This document shows, piece after piece, positions 1 to 7,994 of a DNA stretch of 24,499 nucleotides; the stretch's first letter is position 1; every line of letters starts with the position of its first letter. The notes below the pieces were generated by a model. That model saw only the letters and a program-made list of their open reading frames with translations. It ran no database searches and was not told the origin of the DNA. Both the position numbers and the translations under genes were made by a program. Origin of the DNA: Gallionella sp. UBA4737 (GTDB taxonomy: Bacteria; Pseudomonadota; Gammaproteobacteria; Burkholderiales; Gallionellaceae); NCBI GenBank assembly GCA_002403995.1, contig DHIV01000121.1, positions 21,379-45,877 on the forward strand. Direction: 5' to 3'.

Positions 1-1584
1 CCGGGCCACGCCGACTTCGGCGGCGAAGTGGAGCGCGTGCTGGGCATGGTGGACGGCGTGTTGCTGCTGGTCGATGCCGTCGAAGGCCCGATGCCGCAAA
101 CGCGTTTCGTCACCAAGAAGGCACTTGCCCTCGGCCTGCGTCCCATCGTGGTGCTCAACAAGGTGGATCGCGACGGAGCCCGTCCCGATTGGGTGATTAA
201 CAAGACTTTTGATCTGTTCGACAAGCTGGGCGCGACCGAAGAGCAGCTCGATTTTCCGGTGGTGTACGCCTCGGCGCTGAACGGCTACGCCACGCTGGAT
301 CTGGCCAAGCCCAGCACGGACATGCGCCCGCTGTTCGATGCGGTGCTCAAGCACGTTCCGGCGCCGGAAACCGATGTGGACGCGCCGCTGCAATTGCAGA
401 TTTCCGCGCTGGATTATTCCAGCTTCGTTGGCCGCATCGGCGTGGGCCGCGTGCGCCGTGGCCGCGTCAAGCCCGGCCAGGATGTGATGGTGATGAATGG
501 CGATAAACCGCCGAAGCGCGCGCGTATCAACCAGGTGCTCGGCTTTCGTGGTATCGAGCGCGTGCCGCTGGAAGAAGCGCTTGCCGGCGACATCGTGCTG
601 GTCAACGGCATAGACGAGATCGGCATCGGCGTGACACTGGCCGACGTGAACAAGCCGGAAGCCTTGCCTATGCCCAAGGTCGATGAGCCGACACTGACGA
701 TGAACCTGATGGTGAATACCTCGCCATTGTGCGGCCAGGAAGGCAAGCTCATTACCAGCCGCCAGATTCGTGATCGCCTGACCAAGGAGTTGCTGGTGAA
801 CGTGGCGTTGCGTGTCGAAGAAACAGACAACACCGACGTGTTCCTGCTGGCCGGACGCGGCGAATTGCATCTGACCATATTGCTGGAAAACATGCGTCGG
901 GAAGGCTTTGAAATGGGCGTGGGCAAGCCGCGCGTGGTGTATCGCGAGATCAACGGGCAGAAGTGCGAGCCGTTCGAGGTGCTGACCGTGGACGTGGAAG
1001 ACACCAATCAAGGCGCGGTAATGGAAGAGCTGGGTCGCCGTCGCGGCGACCTGCAGGACATGCAGCCGGATGGGCATGGCCGCGTGCGTCTGGAATATCG
1101 TATCCCTGCGCGCGGCTTGATCGGTTTCCAATCCGAGTTCATGACGATGACGCGCGGCACCGGCATCATGGCGCACGTGTTCGACGACTATGCGCCGGTC
1201 AAAGCCGACATGCCGGGCCGCCGCAACGGCGTACTGATTTCTTCCGAATCCGGGGAAGCGGTGGCTTATGCCTTGTGGAAACTGGAAGATCGCGGTCGCA
1301 TGATTGTTGTTCCTGGCGATAAGTTGTACGAAGGCATGATCATCGGCATCCACAGCCGCGACAACGATCTGATCGTGAATCCAATCAAGGGCAAGCAACT
1401 GACCAACGTGCGCGCCTCCGGCACGGATGAAGCGGTGCGTTTGACGCCGCCGGTGCGCCTGACGCTGGAATCAGCGGTGGAGTTCATTGACGATGATGAA
1501 TTGGTTGAAATCACGCCGCTGTCGATCCGTGTCCGCAAACGTTACCTGACGGAAATAGAACGCAAGCGCGCAGCACGCAGTTAA
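1..1584 (+). CDS. typA: TypA/BipA ribosome-associated GTPase, 5'-truncated by window edge
   Basis: Translational GTPase of the EF-G/LepA class that binds the ribosome and supports 50S assembly and stress or low-temperature growth. The frame is open from base 1, so the start lies outside the window. 527 codons are present, and the family is usually a little over 600 residues, so about 80 are missing, including the P-loop. The visible sequence begins with the G3 motif PGHADFGGEVER, followed by the G4 motif NKVD within NKVDRDGARPDW at about residues 55-58. The beta-barrel domain II, the EF-G-like domains and the BipA C-terminal domain follow (RIPARGLIGFQSEF, then GTGIMAHVFDDYAP). The GTG at 28 is an internal valine and not a start. 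The family identification is secure. Confidence 0.97.
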   Translation, partial: PGHADFGGEVERVLGMVDGVLLLVDAVEGPMPQTRFVTKKALALGLRPIVVLNKVDRDGARPDWVINKTFDLFDKLGATEEQLDFPVVYASALNGYATLDLAKPSTDMRPLFDAVLKHVPAPETDVDAPLQLQISALDYSSFVGRIGVGRVRRGRVKPGQDVMVMNGDKPPKRARINQVLGFRGIERVPLEEALAGDIVLVNGIDEIGIGVTLADVNKPEALPMPKVDEPTLTMNLMVNTSPLCGQEGKLITSRQIRDRLTKELLVNVALRVEETDNTDVFLLAGRGELHLTILLENMRREGFEMGVGKPRVVYREINGQKCEPFEVLTVDVEDTNQGAVMEELGRRRGDLQDMQPDGHGRVRLEYRIPARGLIGFQSEFMTMTRGTGIMAHVFDDYAPVKADMPGRRNGVLISSESGEAVAYALWKLEDRGRMIVVPGDKLYEGMIIGIHSRDNDLIVNPIKGKQLTNVRASGTDEAVRLTPPVRLTLESAVEFIDDDELVEITPLSIRVRKRYLTEIERKRAARS

Positions 1585-1587
1585 TCA

Positions 1588-1670
1588 TGTAGGGTGGATA
1601 AAGTGCCGTCAGGCACGCATCCACCATTTGATCGGTGGATGCGCCGCTGCGCGTCTTTATCCACCCTACA
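1588..1670. repeat. Palindromic repeat, GTAGGGTGGATAA family, copy 1
   Basis: An 83-bp inverted-repeat element just after the typA stop. Its ends are perfect 16-bp inverted repeats (TGTAGGGTGGATAAAG at 1588-1603, complement at 1655-1670). A second inverted pair lies inside, GCATCCACC at 1617-1625 and GGTGGATGC at 1634-1642. The two arms are diverged copies of the same roughly 30-37-bp unit. The same unit recurs at 5893 and 10619. It could fold into a large RNA hairpin at the 3' end of the typA message. Its mobility or mechanism of spread is inference. Confidence 0.85.
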
Positions 1671-1687
1671 ATTGCGCGGATGTGCAG

Positions 1688-1696
1688 TGCTATACT
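1688..1696 (+). promoter_or_regulatory. Possible extended -10 promoter for rmuC
   Basis: TGCTATACT matches an extended -10 (TGn plus TATACT), 28 nt before the rmuC ATG. I see no good -35 at a normal distance; TTGCGC at 1672 is too close. Weak but plausible. Confidence 0.35.
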
Positions 1697-1724
1697 GCAC
1701 GGCGTTTTTATTTATCCTTTCGTT

Positions 1725-2861
1725 ATGCTGGAAATCCTGATTATCGTCGTCGTGTTGACGTTGCTGTTGGCCATCGTGCTGCTGGTGATGCAGTACAGAC
1801 TGCCTGCACGCGCCGCGCAGGTATTGGAACAACAGCATCGCGCCATGCTGACCGATCTGCACGATGGCCTGAACAAGCAGAGCGACCGCCAGGCCGAACA
1901 TGCGCGCGCCGACCAGGAGCTTATCCAGAACTCATTTCGCAATGCCACCCAGCATTTGTCCGGCAGCGTAGAGACACTGGTCAAGACGATGGACACACGA
2001 CTGGAGCAGATCTCCGGCAAGGTCGCCGAACGTCTGGACGAAGGTTTCAAGAAAACCAACGAGACCTTTACCAATGTGATGACACGGCTCGCCACCATAG
2101 ACGAGGCGCAAAAGAAGATCGATGGTCTCACCACCAATGTGGTCAGCCTGCAACAATTGCTGGGCGACAAACGTTCTCGCGGAGCGTTCGGCGAAGTGCA
2201 ACTGGAAGGGCTGGTGCGCAACATCCTGCCGCCCGATGCCTATTCATTTCAGGAAAAACTTTCCAACGGCAACCGCGTGGATTGTTTGTTGATCCTGCCG
2301 CCGCCGACCGGCAAAGTGCCGGTTGATGCCAAGTTCCCGCTGGAAAACTATCACCGCATGCTGGATCAGGATCTGCCCGAATCTGAAAAACTCGCAGCGC
2401 GCAAACAATTCAAGCTGGACATCAAGAAGCACATCGAAGACATCAGCCAGAAATACCTGATCCGCAACGAGACCTCGGATGGCGCGGTGATGTTCGTTCC
2501 CGCCGAAGCGGTGTTTGCCGAGATACATGCCTACCATTCCGATCTGGTCGAATATGCGATGCACCAGCATGTCTGGATCGTCTCTCCGACCACGCTGATG
2601 GCCGTATTGAACACCGCGCGCGCGGTGATGAAAGACGTGCAGATGCGCGAACAGGTGCACATCATTCAAAGCGAGCTGGGCAAGCTGAGCGTCGATTTCA
2701 AACGCTTCGATGAGCGCATGAAACGGCTTGCCGACAACATTCGCAAGGCCAATGAAGAAGCCGGCCAGGTGGAAATCTCCAGCCGCAAGATCAGCGACCA
2801 TTTCGCCAAGATCGAAGCAGTGGAAATGCAGGAAGATACAAGCCAGAATAAATTGCAATAA
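1725..2861 (+). CDS. rmuC: RmuC family DNA recombination protein
   Basis: RmuC-type protein, associated in E. coli with limiting inversion and recombination at short inverted repeats; the C-terminal domain is related to PD-(D/E)XK nucleases. From the ATG at 1725 it is 378 residues. An N-terminal hydrophobic helix (about residues 2-22, MLEILIIVVVLTLLLAIVLL) is a membrane anchor. A long coiled-coil follows (about 25-145), then the conserved RmuC domain with RGAFGEVQLEGLV, PPPTGKVPVDAKFPLENY and the FVPAEAVFAEI stretch. The frame stays open upstream to an ATG at 1635, but that part translates the palindromic repeat and non-conserved sequence. The MLEI start puts the membrane helix at the N-terminus, as usual for the family. 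No clear Shine-Dalgarno is visible. Its position next to an inverted-repeat element is probably coincidental. Confidence 0.92.
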   Translation: MLEILIIVVVLTLLLAIVLLVMQYRLPARAAQVLEQQHRAMLTDLHDGLNKQSDRQAEHARADQELIQNSFRNATQHLSGSVETLVKTMDTRLEQISGKVAERLDEGFKKTNETFTNVMTRLATIDEAQKKIDGLTTNVVSLQQLLGDKRSRGAFGEVQLEGLVRNILPPDAYSFQEKLSNGNRVDCLLILPPPTGKVPVDAKFPLENYHRMLDQDLPESEKLAARKQFKLDIKKHIEDISQKYLIRNETSDGAVMFVPAEAVFAEIHAYHSDLVEYAMHQHVWIVSPTTLMAVLNTARAVMKDVQMREQVHIIQSELGKLSVDFKRFDERMKRLADNIRKANEEAGQVEISSRKISDHFAKIEAVEMQEDTSQNKLQ

Positions 2862-2986
2862 CGCTGTCCGTTGCGACAGGAAATATTTGTGTGCAATGTT
2901 CGGGTAAAATCTGTCACAACCAATATGAAGTAATGCGGATGGCGATGGTCATCATATTCAAGATCGAGCGCCACCAGAGGAAATTA

Positions 2987-3931
2987 ATGAGGAAGGTCAC
3001 TGTACATTTATTATTGGCAGCCGTTCTGCTGGGCGCAGTAATTTCCAAAAGCCATGCGGCAACGGATACCTCTGGCAACAATGCAACTGCAACAACACCC
3101 CCTGACAAAACCGTTAACACCCTTGGCTCGGAGACTGGCACTACCAGTGACACCCTGCCCCCGGAACCCGGCACCACCAGCGATGCGAAAACCGATACAG
3201 CGGGCGATTCAAGCGAGGAAGCTAACCGCAAGCGCCTCGAAGCCAAAGTGCAGGCAGCAGCGGCAAAAGCGGAAAAGGCGGAAAAAGCAAAACCTGACGC
3301 CAGTAAAAGTATCGCCGCACAACACAGCGAGTTCTGGGGAAAATATTTTGGCGTAAAGTTCGGTATCGTTAATTCCAGTGCAAGCGGCACAATTGACGCA
3401 CCCAGCGCCAGTACACTCGCGTATGGCGTGCAAGGCGGCTATCTTCAGGCCGGGTATAACTGGGATTTGTATGCAATCGTCGTTGGGCTAGGTGCTTATT
3501 ATGATGTGAATAATTATTCGATTCACAGCAATAACGTTGGATATTCCAGCCGCGCATATGGCTTGGATACCAAGTTGGGGCTGCCTGTCGATGACTGGCT
3601 CCCTTATATCAAGCTGGGTTATGGTCGCAGCATGGGCACCAGTAATTCAAACCTTAGTTCTGTATCGCAATATGGCCGCAACGCCGCTGTCGGAGTCGAG
3701 TATAACGTTGCGCCTCGCTGGAGTGTGATCGCAGAGTTAAAAAGAGATAGTTTCTCGAACCGGGATAAATCGATCACCATCAATAACAGACTGTTCACCT
3801 TCGGTTTCAATTACTATTTTGATAAACCCTTGGCCTCAGAAACGGTAAAAGCTGCTCCCGAAATTGATCTGGCTATCCCTGAACCGATACTTCAACCCGA
3901 TGCTGTCCCTGAAGATGCTCCTCCGCCCTGA
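2987..3931 (+). CDS. Outer-membrane beta-barrel protein with Ala/Lys linker and Pro-rich tail
   Basis: No named family recognised. The ATG at 2987 is preceded by AGAGG at a 6-nt spacing and gives 314 residues. It starts with a classical signal peptide (MRKVTVHLLLAAVLLGAVISKSHAA, cleavage about residue 24). Next comes a Thr/Pro/Gly-rich low-complexity stretch, then an Ala/Lys/Glu-rich segment around residues 80-110 that looks helical. From about residue 115 there are alternating amphipathic strands typical of a small 8-strand OmpA/Opa-like barrel (YFGVKFGIV, LDTKLGL, YIKLGYGR, AAVGVEYNV, WSVIAELKRD), ending in FTFGFNYYF. The sequence after the barrel is a short Pro/acidic tail and not an OmpA peptidoglycan-binding domain. 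The frame is open to 2891, but the signal peptide fixes the start. Function unknown; a surface or envelope structural role is inference. Confidence 0.8.
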   Translation: MRKVTVHLLLAAVLLGAVISKSHAATDTSGNNATATTPPDKTVNTLGSETGTTSDTLPPEPGTTSDAKTDTAGDSSEEANRKRLEAKVQAAAAKAEKAEKAKPDASKSIAAQHSEFWGKYFGVKFGIVNSSASGTIDAPSASTLAYGVQGGYLQAGYNWDLYAIVVGLGAYYDVNNYSIHSNNVGYSSRAYGLDTKLGLPVDDWLPYIKLGYGRSMGTSNSNLSSVSQYGRNAAVGVEYNVAPRWSVIAELKRDSFSNRDKSITINNRLFTFGFNYYFDKPLASETVKAAPEIDLAIPEPILQPDAVPEDAPPP

Positions 3932-4140
3932 CTCGGAGAGGAATTTCAGCCGTGAACTTGGCAGCCAATTTTTCGGCCCCGTTGGCGATAATCACTCTAT
4001 GGAGGCTTGCATTCAAGGCCGTCGCACAGCGGTCCGTACTTTCGGTTTGTGCAGATAAAACAAGTGCGCGTACTCAAGCGGCTCTCCAACTTCATGTAAA
4101 AACCGGTTGTTTGCAGCCCGCTTTTTTGATCCTAACAAGG

Positions 4141-4164
4141 GTGTATCACGATGGTAAGATACAC
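4141..4164. promoter_or_regulatory. Dyad upstream of nadE, possible operator
   Basis: GTGTATC at 4141-4147 and GATACAC at 4158-4164 form a perfect 7-bp inverted repeat with a 10-nt spacer, 35 nt before the nadE ATG. The spacing suits a dimeric repressor, but the regulator is not identifiable from this window. I see nothing else in 3932-4140: no gene-like frame and no convincing terminator for the preceding gene. Confidence 0.35.
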
Positions 4165-4199
4165 ATCCTGAATATTTTTCGGCACTTTTCGACACAACG

Positions 4200-5804
4200 A
4201 TGAAACTGGCAATCGCGCAAATCAACTGTGTGTTAGGCGATCTGGCGGGGAATGCTGCAAAGATTTTGCAATCTGCAGAACAGGCCAGGCAGCAGGGCGC
4301 GCAATTATTGCTGACACCCGAGCTCAGCCTGTGCGGTTATCCCCCGGAAGATCTGCTGCTGCGTGATGGTTTTTATCACGCGTGCGCGCAGGCAATGAAT
4401 GACCTTGCCGGAAAGATTTCGGGCATCGCCGTGGTGGTGGGACATCCGCATGAACGGGATGGGAAGCGATACAACGCTGCTTCGCTGCTCCGGGATGGTG
4501 TGATTGCCGCGACTTATCTGAAGCATGAACTGCCGAATTATTCAGTGTTCGACGAGGAGCGTTATTTCGATCACGGCAGCGAACCTTGCGTGTTTGAAAT
4601 CGAAGGCATCCGCTTTGCCCTGAATATCTGTGCCGATGTGTGGGAGAGTAAGACCGCGCACCGCGCACGCGACGCCGGGGCGCAGGTGCTGCTGGTGCTG
4701 AATGCGTCGCCTTATGCCATTGATAAACAGGAAGCGCGTTATCATGTCATCCGGGAACGGATTGCGGAAACCGGCATGGCGGTGGTCTATGCCAACATGG
4801 CGGGCGGCCAGGATGAACTGATCTTTGATGGCGGCTCGTTTGCCATGGATAGAAACGGTGTGTTGACCGCGCAGTGTGCATCTTTTGCAGATGCCTTGCC
4901 GATCCTGGAACTGCAGGATGATTTGCGTCCGGTCGGCGAAATGATCGAAGCATTGGGGGAAGAGGCCGGCGTCTATCGCGCGCTGTGTCTCGGTGTGCAT
5001 GACTACATCACCAAGAACCGCTTCCCGGGTGTGTTGGTGGGATTGTCCGGCGGCATCGATTCCGCATTGACCATGGCGATAGCAGTCGACGCGCTGGGTG
5101 CGGACAAGGTCCATGCGGTGATGATGCCGTCTCCCTATACCGCACAGATCAGCCTGGACGATTCTCGCGAGATGGTGAAAACCCTCGGTACACGTTATGA
5201 CGAAATCCCCATCGAGCCGATGTTCCGAAGCTATTTGACCGCACTGGAAACCATTTTTGCCGGTCGCGCCGTGGATACCACCGAAGAAAATTTGCAGGCG
5301 CGCATACGCGGCAACTTGCTGATGGCCTTGTCCAACAAGTTCGGTTCACTGGTACTGACCACCGGCAACAAGTCCGAGATGACCGTGGGTTATGCGACGC
5401 TGTACGGCGATATGGCGGGCGGTTTTGCGGTACTGAAGGACGTCAGCAAAACGCTGGTGTATCGTCTGGCGCGCTATCGCAACACACTGGGGAAAGTGAT
5501 CCCGGAACGCATCATCACGCGTCCGCCCAGTGCTGAACTGCGTGCCGGCCAGACCGATCAGGACAGTTTGCCGCCTTACGATGTGCTGGATGCCATCATG
5601 GCGTGCTATGTCGAACAAAATCTCGCGATCCCGAAAATCATCGCACGCGGATTTTCTGAAGCCGATGTAAGGCGCGTGGTGCATCTGGTTCGCATCAGCG
5701 AATACAAACGGCGCCAATCTGCCGTGGGCATCCGCATCACGGAACGCAGTTACGGGAAAGACTGGCGTTATCCGATTACGGTGCATTACCAGGACGATTT
5801 TTGA
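4200..5804 (+). CDS. nadE: Glutamine-dependent NAD+ synthetase
   Basis: Final step of NAD+ synthesis: nicotinic acid adenine dinucleotide plus ATP and glutamine-derived ammonia to NAD+, in the cytoplasm. 534 residues, the usual size for the two-domain form. The N-terminal nitrilase-type glutaminase (about 1-250) has the expected triad: Glu41 in TPELSLCGYPPEDL, Lys108 in YLKHELPNY and Cys144 in LNICADVWE. The C-terminal synthetase domain has the ATP-pyrophosphatase P-loop SGGIDSA at 283-289 and the TTGNKSE motif at 388-394. All key residues are present. The ATG at 4200 begins directly with the first nitrilase strand (KLAIAQINC), so it is very likely right even though no Shine-Dalgarno is visible. 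It stands alone between two repeat or spacer regions. Confidence 0.97.
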   Translation: MKLAIAQINCVLGDLAGNAAKILQSAEQARQQGAQLLLTPELSLCGYPPEDLLLRDGFYHACAQAMNDLAGKISGIAVVVGHPHERDGKRYNAASLLRDGVIAATYLKHELPNYSVFDEERYFDHGSEPCVFEIEGIRFALNICADVWESKTAHRARDAGAQVLLVLNASPYAIDKQEARYHVIRERIAETGMAVVYANMAGGQDELIFDGGSFAMDRNGVLTAQCASFADALPILELQDDLRPVGEMIEALGEEAGVYRALCLGVHDYITKNRFPGVLVGLSGGIDSALTMAIAVDALGADKVHAVMMPSPYTAQISLDDSREMVKTLGTRYDEIPIEPMFRSYLTALETIFAGRAVDTTEENLQARIRGNLLMALSNKFGSLVLTTGNKSEMTVGYATLYGDMAGGFAVLKDVSKTLVYRLARYRNTLGKVIPERIITRPPSAELRAGQTDQDSLPPYDVLDAIMACYVEQNLAIPKIIARGFSEADVRRVVHLVRISEYKRRQSAVGIRITERSYGKDWRYPITVHYQDDF

Positions 5805-5815
5805 CATTGAGTAAA

Positions 5816-5896
5816 GCCTGTAGCTTGTAGCGAGTAGCAAAAGCTACAGGCTGCCCGCTACTCGCTACTCGCTGTTTTATAGTGAGTAGCGAGTAG
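5816..5896. repeat. Two adjacent hairpin repeats built on GTAGCGAGTAG
   Basis: Starts 11 nt after the nadE stop. Hairpin 1: GCCTGTAGCTT (5816-5826) pairs perfectly with AAGCTACAGGC (5841-5851). Hairpin 2: CTACTCGCTACTCGCT (5858-5873) pairs with AGTGAGTAGCGAGTAG (5881-5896), with one mismatch that is a G-U wobble in RNA. The loop of hairpin 1 carries the same GTAGCGAGTAG core. Likely dispersed palindromic repeats. Hairpin 2 may end or protect the nadE message, but it has only TTTT in its loop and no 3' T-run. Confidence 0.75.
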
Positions 5897-5935
5897 GGTG
5901 GATAAGCGTAGCGCATCCACCGCCCCAATCCACCC
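5893..5935. repeat. Palindromic repeat, GTAGGGTGGATAA family, truncated copy 2
   Basis: One full arm, beginning GTAGGGTGGATAAGCG and ending GCGCATCCACC (5893-5921), matches the arms at 10619-10685 with one base difference. The opposite arm is reduced to a remnant, AATCCACCCC. The 5' end is fused to the preceding GTAGCGAGTAG hairpin (shared GTAG), so this looks like one repeat inserted into another and then decayed. Confidence 0.75.
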
Positions 5936-5971
5936 CGGCACATAAAACTAATTCCATTTACCCGCAAGTTT

Positions 5972-5980
5972 TGCTACAAT
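5972..5980 (+). promoter_or_regulatory. Putative extended -10 promoter of the rimP-nusA-infB operon
   Basis: TGCTACAAT is an extended -10 (TGn plus TACAAT) in the last spacer before rimP, downstream of the repeats. The -35 region is weak (TTCCAT at 5952-5957, 17-nt spacing). The predicted transcript would start near 5987 and carry a leader of about 50 nt with the hairpin described next. Confidence 0.5.
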
Positions 5981-5998
5981 GCGCCGCGTTTTGTAGAT

Positions 5999-6017
5999 GG
6001 GCTTCGAGCCCGTTTTT
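5999..6017 (+). terminator. Attenuator-like hairpin in the rimP leader
   Basis: GGGCT-TCG-AGCCC (5999-6011) followed by GTTTTT is a short GC-rich stem with a T-run, placed between the predicted promoter and the rimP start. A premature terminator in this position is known in other proteobacteria (the rimP leader element). NusA, encoded downstream, acts on hairpins of this type, so feedback attenuation is a reasonable inference. The stem is only 5 bp. Confidence 0.55.
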
Positions 6018-6037
6018 CATTTGTGGGTCACAATTTT

Positions 6038-6463
6038 ATGGATGTGGTGAAACTGGTCGAGACAACAGTGAGCGGCCTGGGCTATGAGCTGGTGGACTGT
6101 GAACGCTCTGGACGCGGGCTGTTGCGCGTGTTCATCGACAAGCCGGAAGGCATTTCGGTGGATGACTGCCAGGTGGTGAGCAATCAATTGACGCGGCTGT
6201 TCCTGGTTGAAAATGTCGATTATGACCGGCTTGAGGTTTCGTCGCCGGGCTTGGACAGGCCGTTGAAGAAGGAAGCCGATTTTGTGCGCTTCGCCGGTGA
6301 AAAAGCGCAGCTGAAACTGCGCATGGCGCTGGCAGGACGCAAGAATTTCGTCGGCGTGATAGGCAAGGTAAGCGATGGGGTATTGCAACTGGATGTGGAT
6401 GGCAATCAGGTGGCGATCGAACTGTCGAATCTGGACAAGGCGCGTTTAGTGCCGATTTTTTAA
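6038..6463 (+). CDS. rimP: Ribosome maturation factor RimP
   Basis: Binds the 30S subunit and assists its late assembly. 141 residues from the ATG at 6038, normal for the family. The N-terminal alpha/beta domain contains VETTVSGLGYELVDCE and the conserved SSPGLDRPLK motif (about residues 68-77). The C-terminal SH3-like barrel covers roughly 85-141 (GVIGKVSDGVLQLDVDG). The frame is open to a GTG at 6023, but homologues begin at about MDVVKLVETT, and GTGGG at 6023-6027 may serve as a weak ribosome binding site. First gene of the operon, 38 nt before nusA. Confidence 0.96.
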   Translation: MDVVKLVETTVSGLGYELVDCERSGRGLLRVFIDKPEGISVDDCQVVSNQLTRLFLVENVDYDRLEVSSPGLDRPLKKEADFVRFAGEKAQLKLRMALAGRKNFVGVIGKVSDGVLQLDVDGNQVAIELSNLDKARLVPIF

Positions 6464-6501
6464 TTTTTAGTGATGAGCGGGAAATTTGCCGGAGATATGG
6501 A

Positions 6502-7974
6502 ATGAGTCGTGAAATTTTGTTGTTGGTAGATGCACTGTCCCGTGAAAAGAACGTGGACAAGGAAGTCGTGTTCGAGGCGCTGGAATCTGCTCTGGCCTCC
6601 GCGACAAAAAAACGTTTTGCTGACGAGGCAGACGTGCGGGTCGAGATCGATCGCAATACCGGCGCCTATGAATCCTTCCGCCGCTGGGAAGTGATGGACG
6701 ACGAAACCTTCGAGACGCCGGATCTGCATATCAAGCTGGAAGAAGCGCAAAAGCGCAATCCCGATATCCAGGTCGGGGAATTCATCGAAGAGCCGCTGGA
6801 ATCCATTGATTTCGGGCGTATCGGGGCGCAAGCCGCGAAGCAGGTGATCTTCCAGAAGATCCGCGACGCCGAGCGCGAGCAGGTATTGGCCGATTTCATG
6901 GAGCGCAAAGAGCATCTGGTGTCCGGTACGGTCAAACGGCTCGAGCGCGGCAACGCGATCATCGAGTTCGGCAAGATCGAAGCCTTGTTGCCGCGCGACC
7001 AAATGATCGCCAAGGAAAACCTGCGCGTCGGCGATCGCATCAAGGCACATTTGCTGCGCGTGGACCGCAGCGCGCGCGGCCCGCAAGTGATCTTGTCACG
7101 AACATCATCTGAATTACTGGTCAAGCTGTTCGAACTGGAAGTGCCGGAGATCGAGGAAAAGCTGCTGGAAATCGTCAGCGCTGCGCGCGACCCCGGCTCT
7201 CGCGCCAAGATCGCGGTGCAATCGCATGATCCGCGCATCGATCCCATCGGAACTTGCGTGGGGATGCGCGGTTCGCGCGTGCAGGGCGTCACCAACGAAC
7301 TGGCCGGCGAGCGTGTGGATATCATCCTCTGGGCGGAAGATCCGGCCACTTATGTCATCAACGCGCTGGCTCCCGCCGAAGTGAGCAGCATCGTCGTGGA
7401 TGAAGAACGGCACAGCATGGATGTGGTGGTCGAGGAAGAAAATCTGGCGCAGGCGATCGGGCGCGGCGGACAGAACGTGCGCCTGGCCAGCGAATTGACC
7501 GGCTGGGAACTCAATATCATGACGGTCGAGCAGTCCAGCGAAAAACATGACGAAGAGTTTTCCAATACGCGCGCGGTGTTCATGGAAAAGCTGGATGTGG
7601 ACGAAGAAGTTGCCGACATTCTGGTGCAGGAAGGTTTCAATACGCTGGAAGAAGTGGCCTATGTGCCGCTGGAAGAGATGCTGGAGATAGAGTCGTTCGA
7701 CGAAGCGACGGTGAACGAGTTGCGCAGCCGCGCGCGCAATGCATTGTTGACCGCGGCCATCGCCAGCGAAGAAAAAGTGGAGCACGGTATCGAGGATCTG
7801 CTCAAACTGGAAGGTATGGATGCGCAAACTGCGCGCACCCTTGCGGCCAAGGGAGTCGCGACACAGGAACAATTGGCAGATTTGGATGTGGATGAGTTGG
7901 TGGAGCTGTCCGGAATGGATGGCGAACGTGCCAACACATTGATTATGACGGCACGCGCACCCTGGTTTGCTTAA
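6502..7974 (+). CDS. nusA: Transcription termination/antitermination factor NusA
   Basis: RNA polymerase-associated factor controlling pausing, intrinsic and Rho termination, and antitermination. 490 residues. Domain order is complete: N-terminal polymerase-binding domain (1-130), S1 (about 136-200), KH1 with the DPIGTCVGMRGSRV loop (247-260), KH2 with AIGRGGQNVRLAS (318-330), then two acidic C-terminal helix-hairpin-helix repeats (about 361-420 and 437-487) as in E. coli. The ATG at 6502 follows GGAG at 6491 with a 7-nt spacing. Lies between rimP and infB, 20 nt before the infB start. Confidence 0.98.
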   Translation: MSREILLLVDALSREKNVDKEVVFEALESALASATKKRFADEADVRVEIDRNTGAYESFRRWEVMDDETFETPDLHIKLEEAQKRNPDIQVGEFIEEPLESIDFGRIGAQAAKQVIFQKIRDAEREQVLADFMERKEHLVSGTVKRLERGNAIIEFGKIEALLPRDQMIAKENLRVGDRIKAHLLRVDRSARGPQVILSRTSSELLVKLFELEVPEIEEKLLEIVSAARDPGSRAKIAVQSHDPRIDPIGTCVGMRGSRVQGVTNELAGERVDIILWAEDPATYVINALAPAEVSSIVVDEERHSMDVVVEEENLAQAIGRGGQNVRLASELTGWELNIMTVEQSSEKHDEEFSNTRAVFMEKLDVDEEVADILVQEGFNTLEEVAYVPLEEMLEIESFDEATVNELRSRARNALLTAAIASEEKVEHGIEDLLKLEGMDAQTARTLAAKGVATQEQLADLDVDELVELSGMDGERANTLIMTARAPWFA

Positions 7975-7994
7975 CGGGTGTTTAAAGGATAGTA

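Noticed and set aside
1635..1724. Longer rmuC start at the ATG at 1635
   Set aside because: It begins inside a palindromic repeat and would bury the N-terminal membrane helix.
3952..4203. Possible small gene between the barrel protein gene and nadE
   Set aside because: No ribosome binding site or recognisable composition; it overlaps the nadE start and the dyad.
5816..5935. Possible CRISPR array
   Set aside because: The repeats are palindromic and adjacent, with no regular unique spacers and no cas genes.
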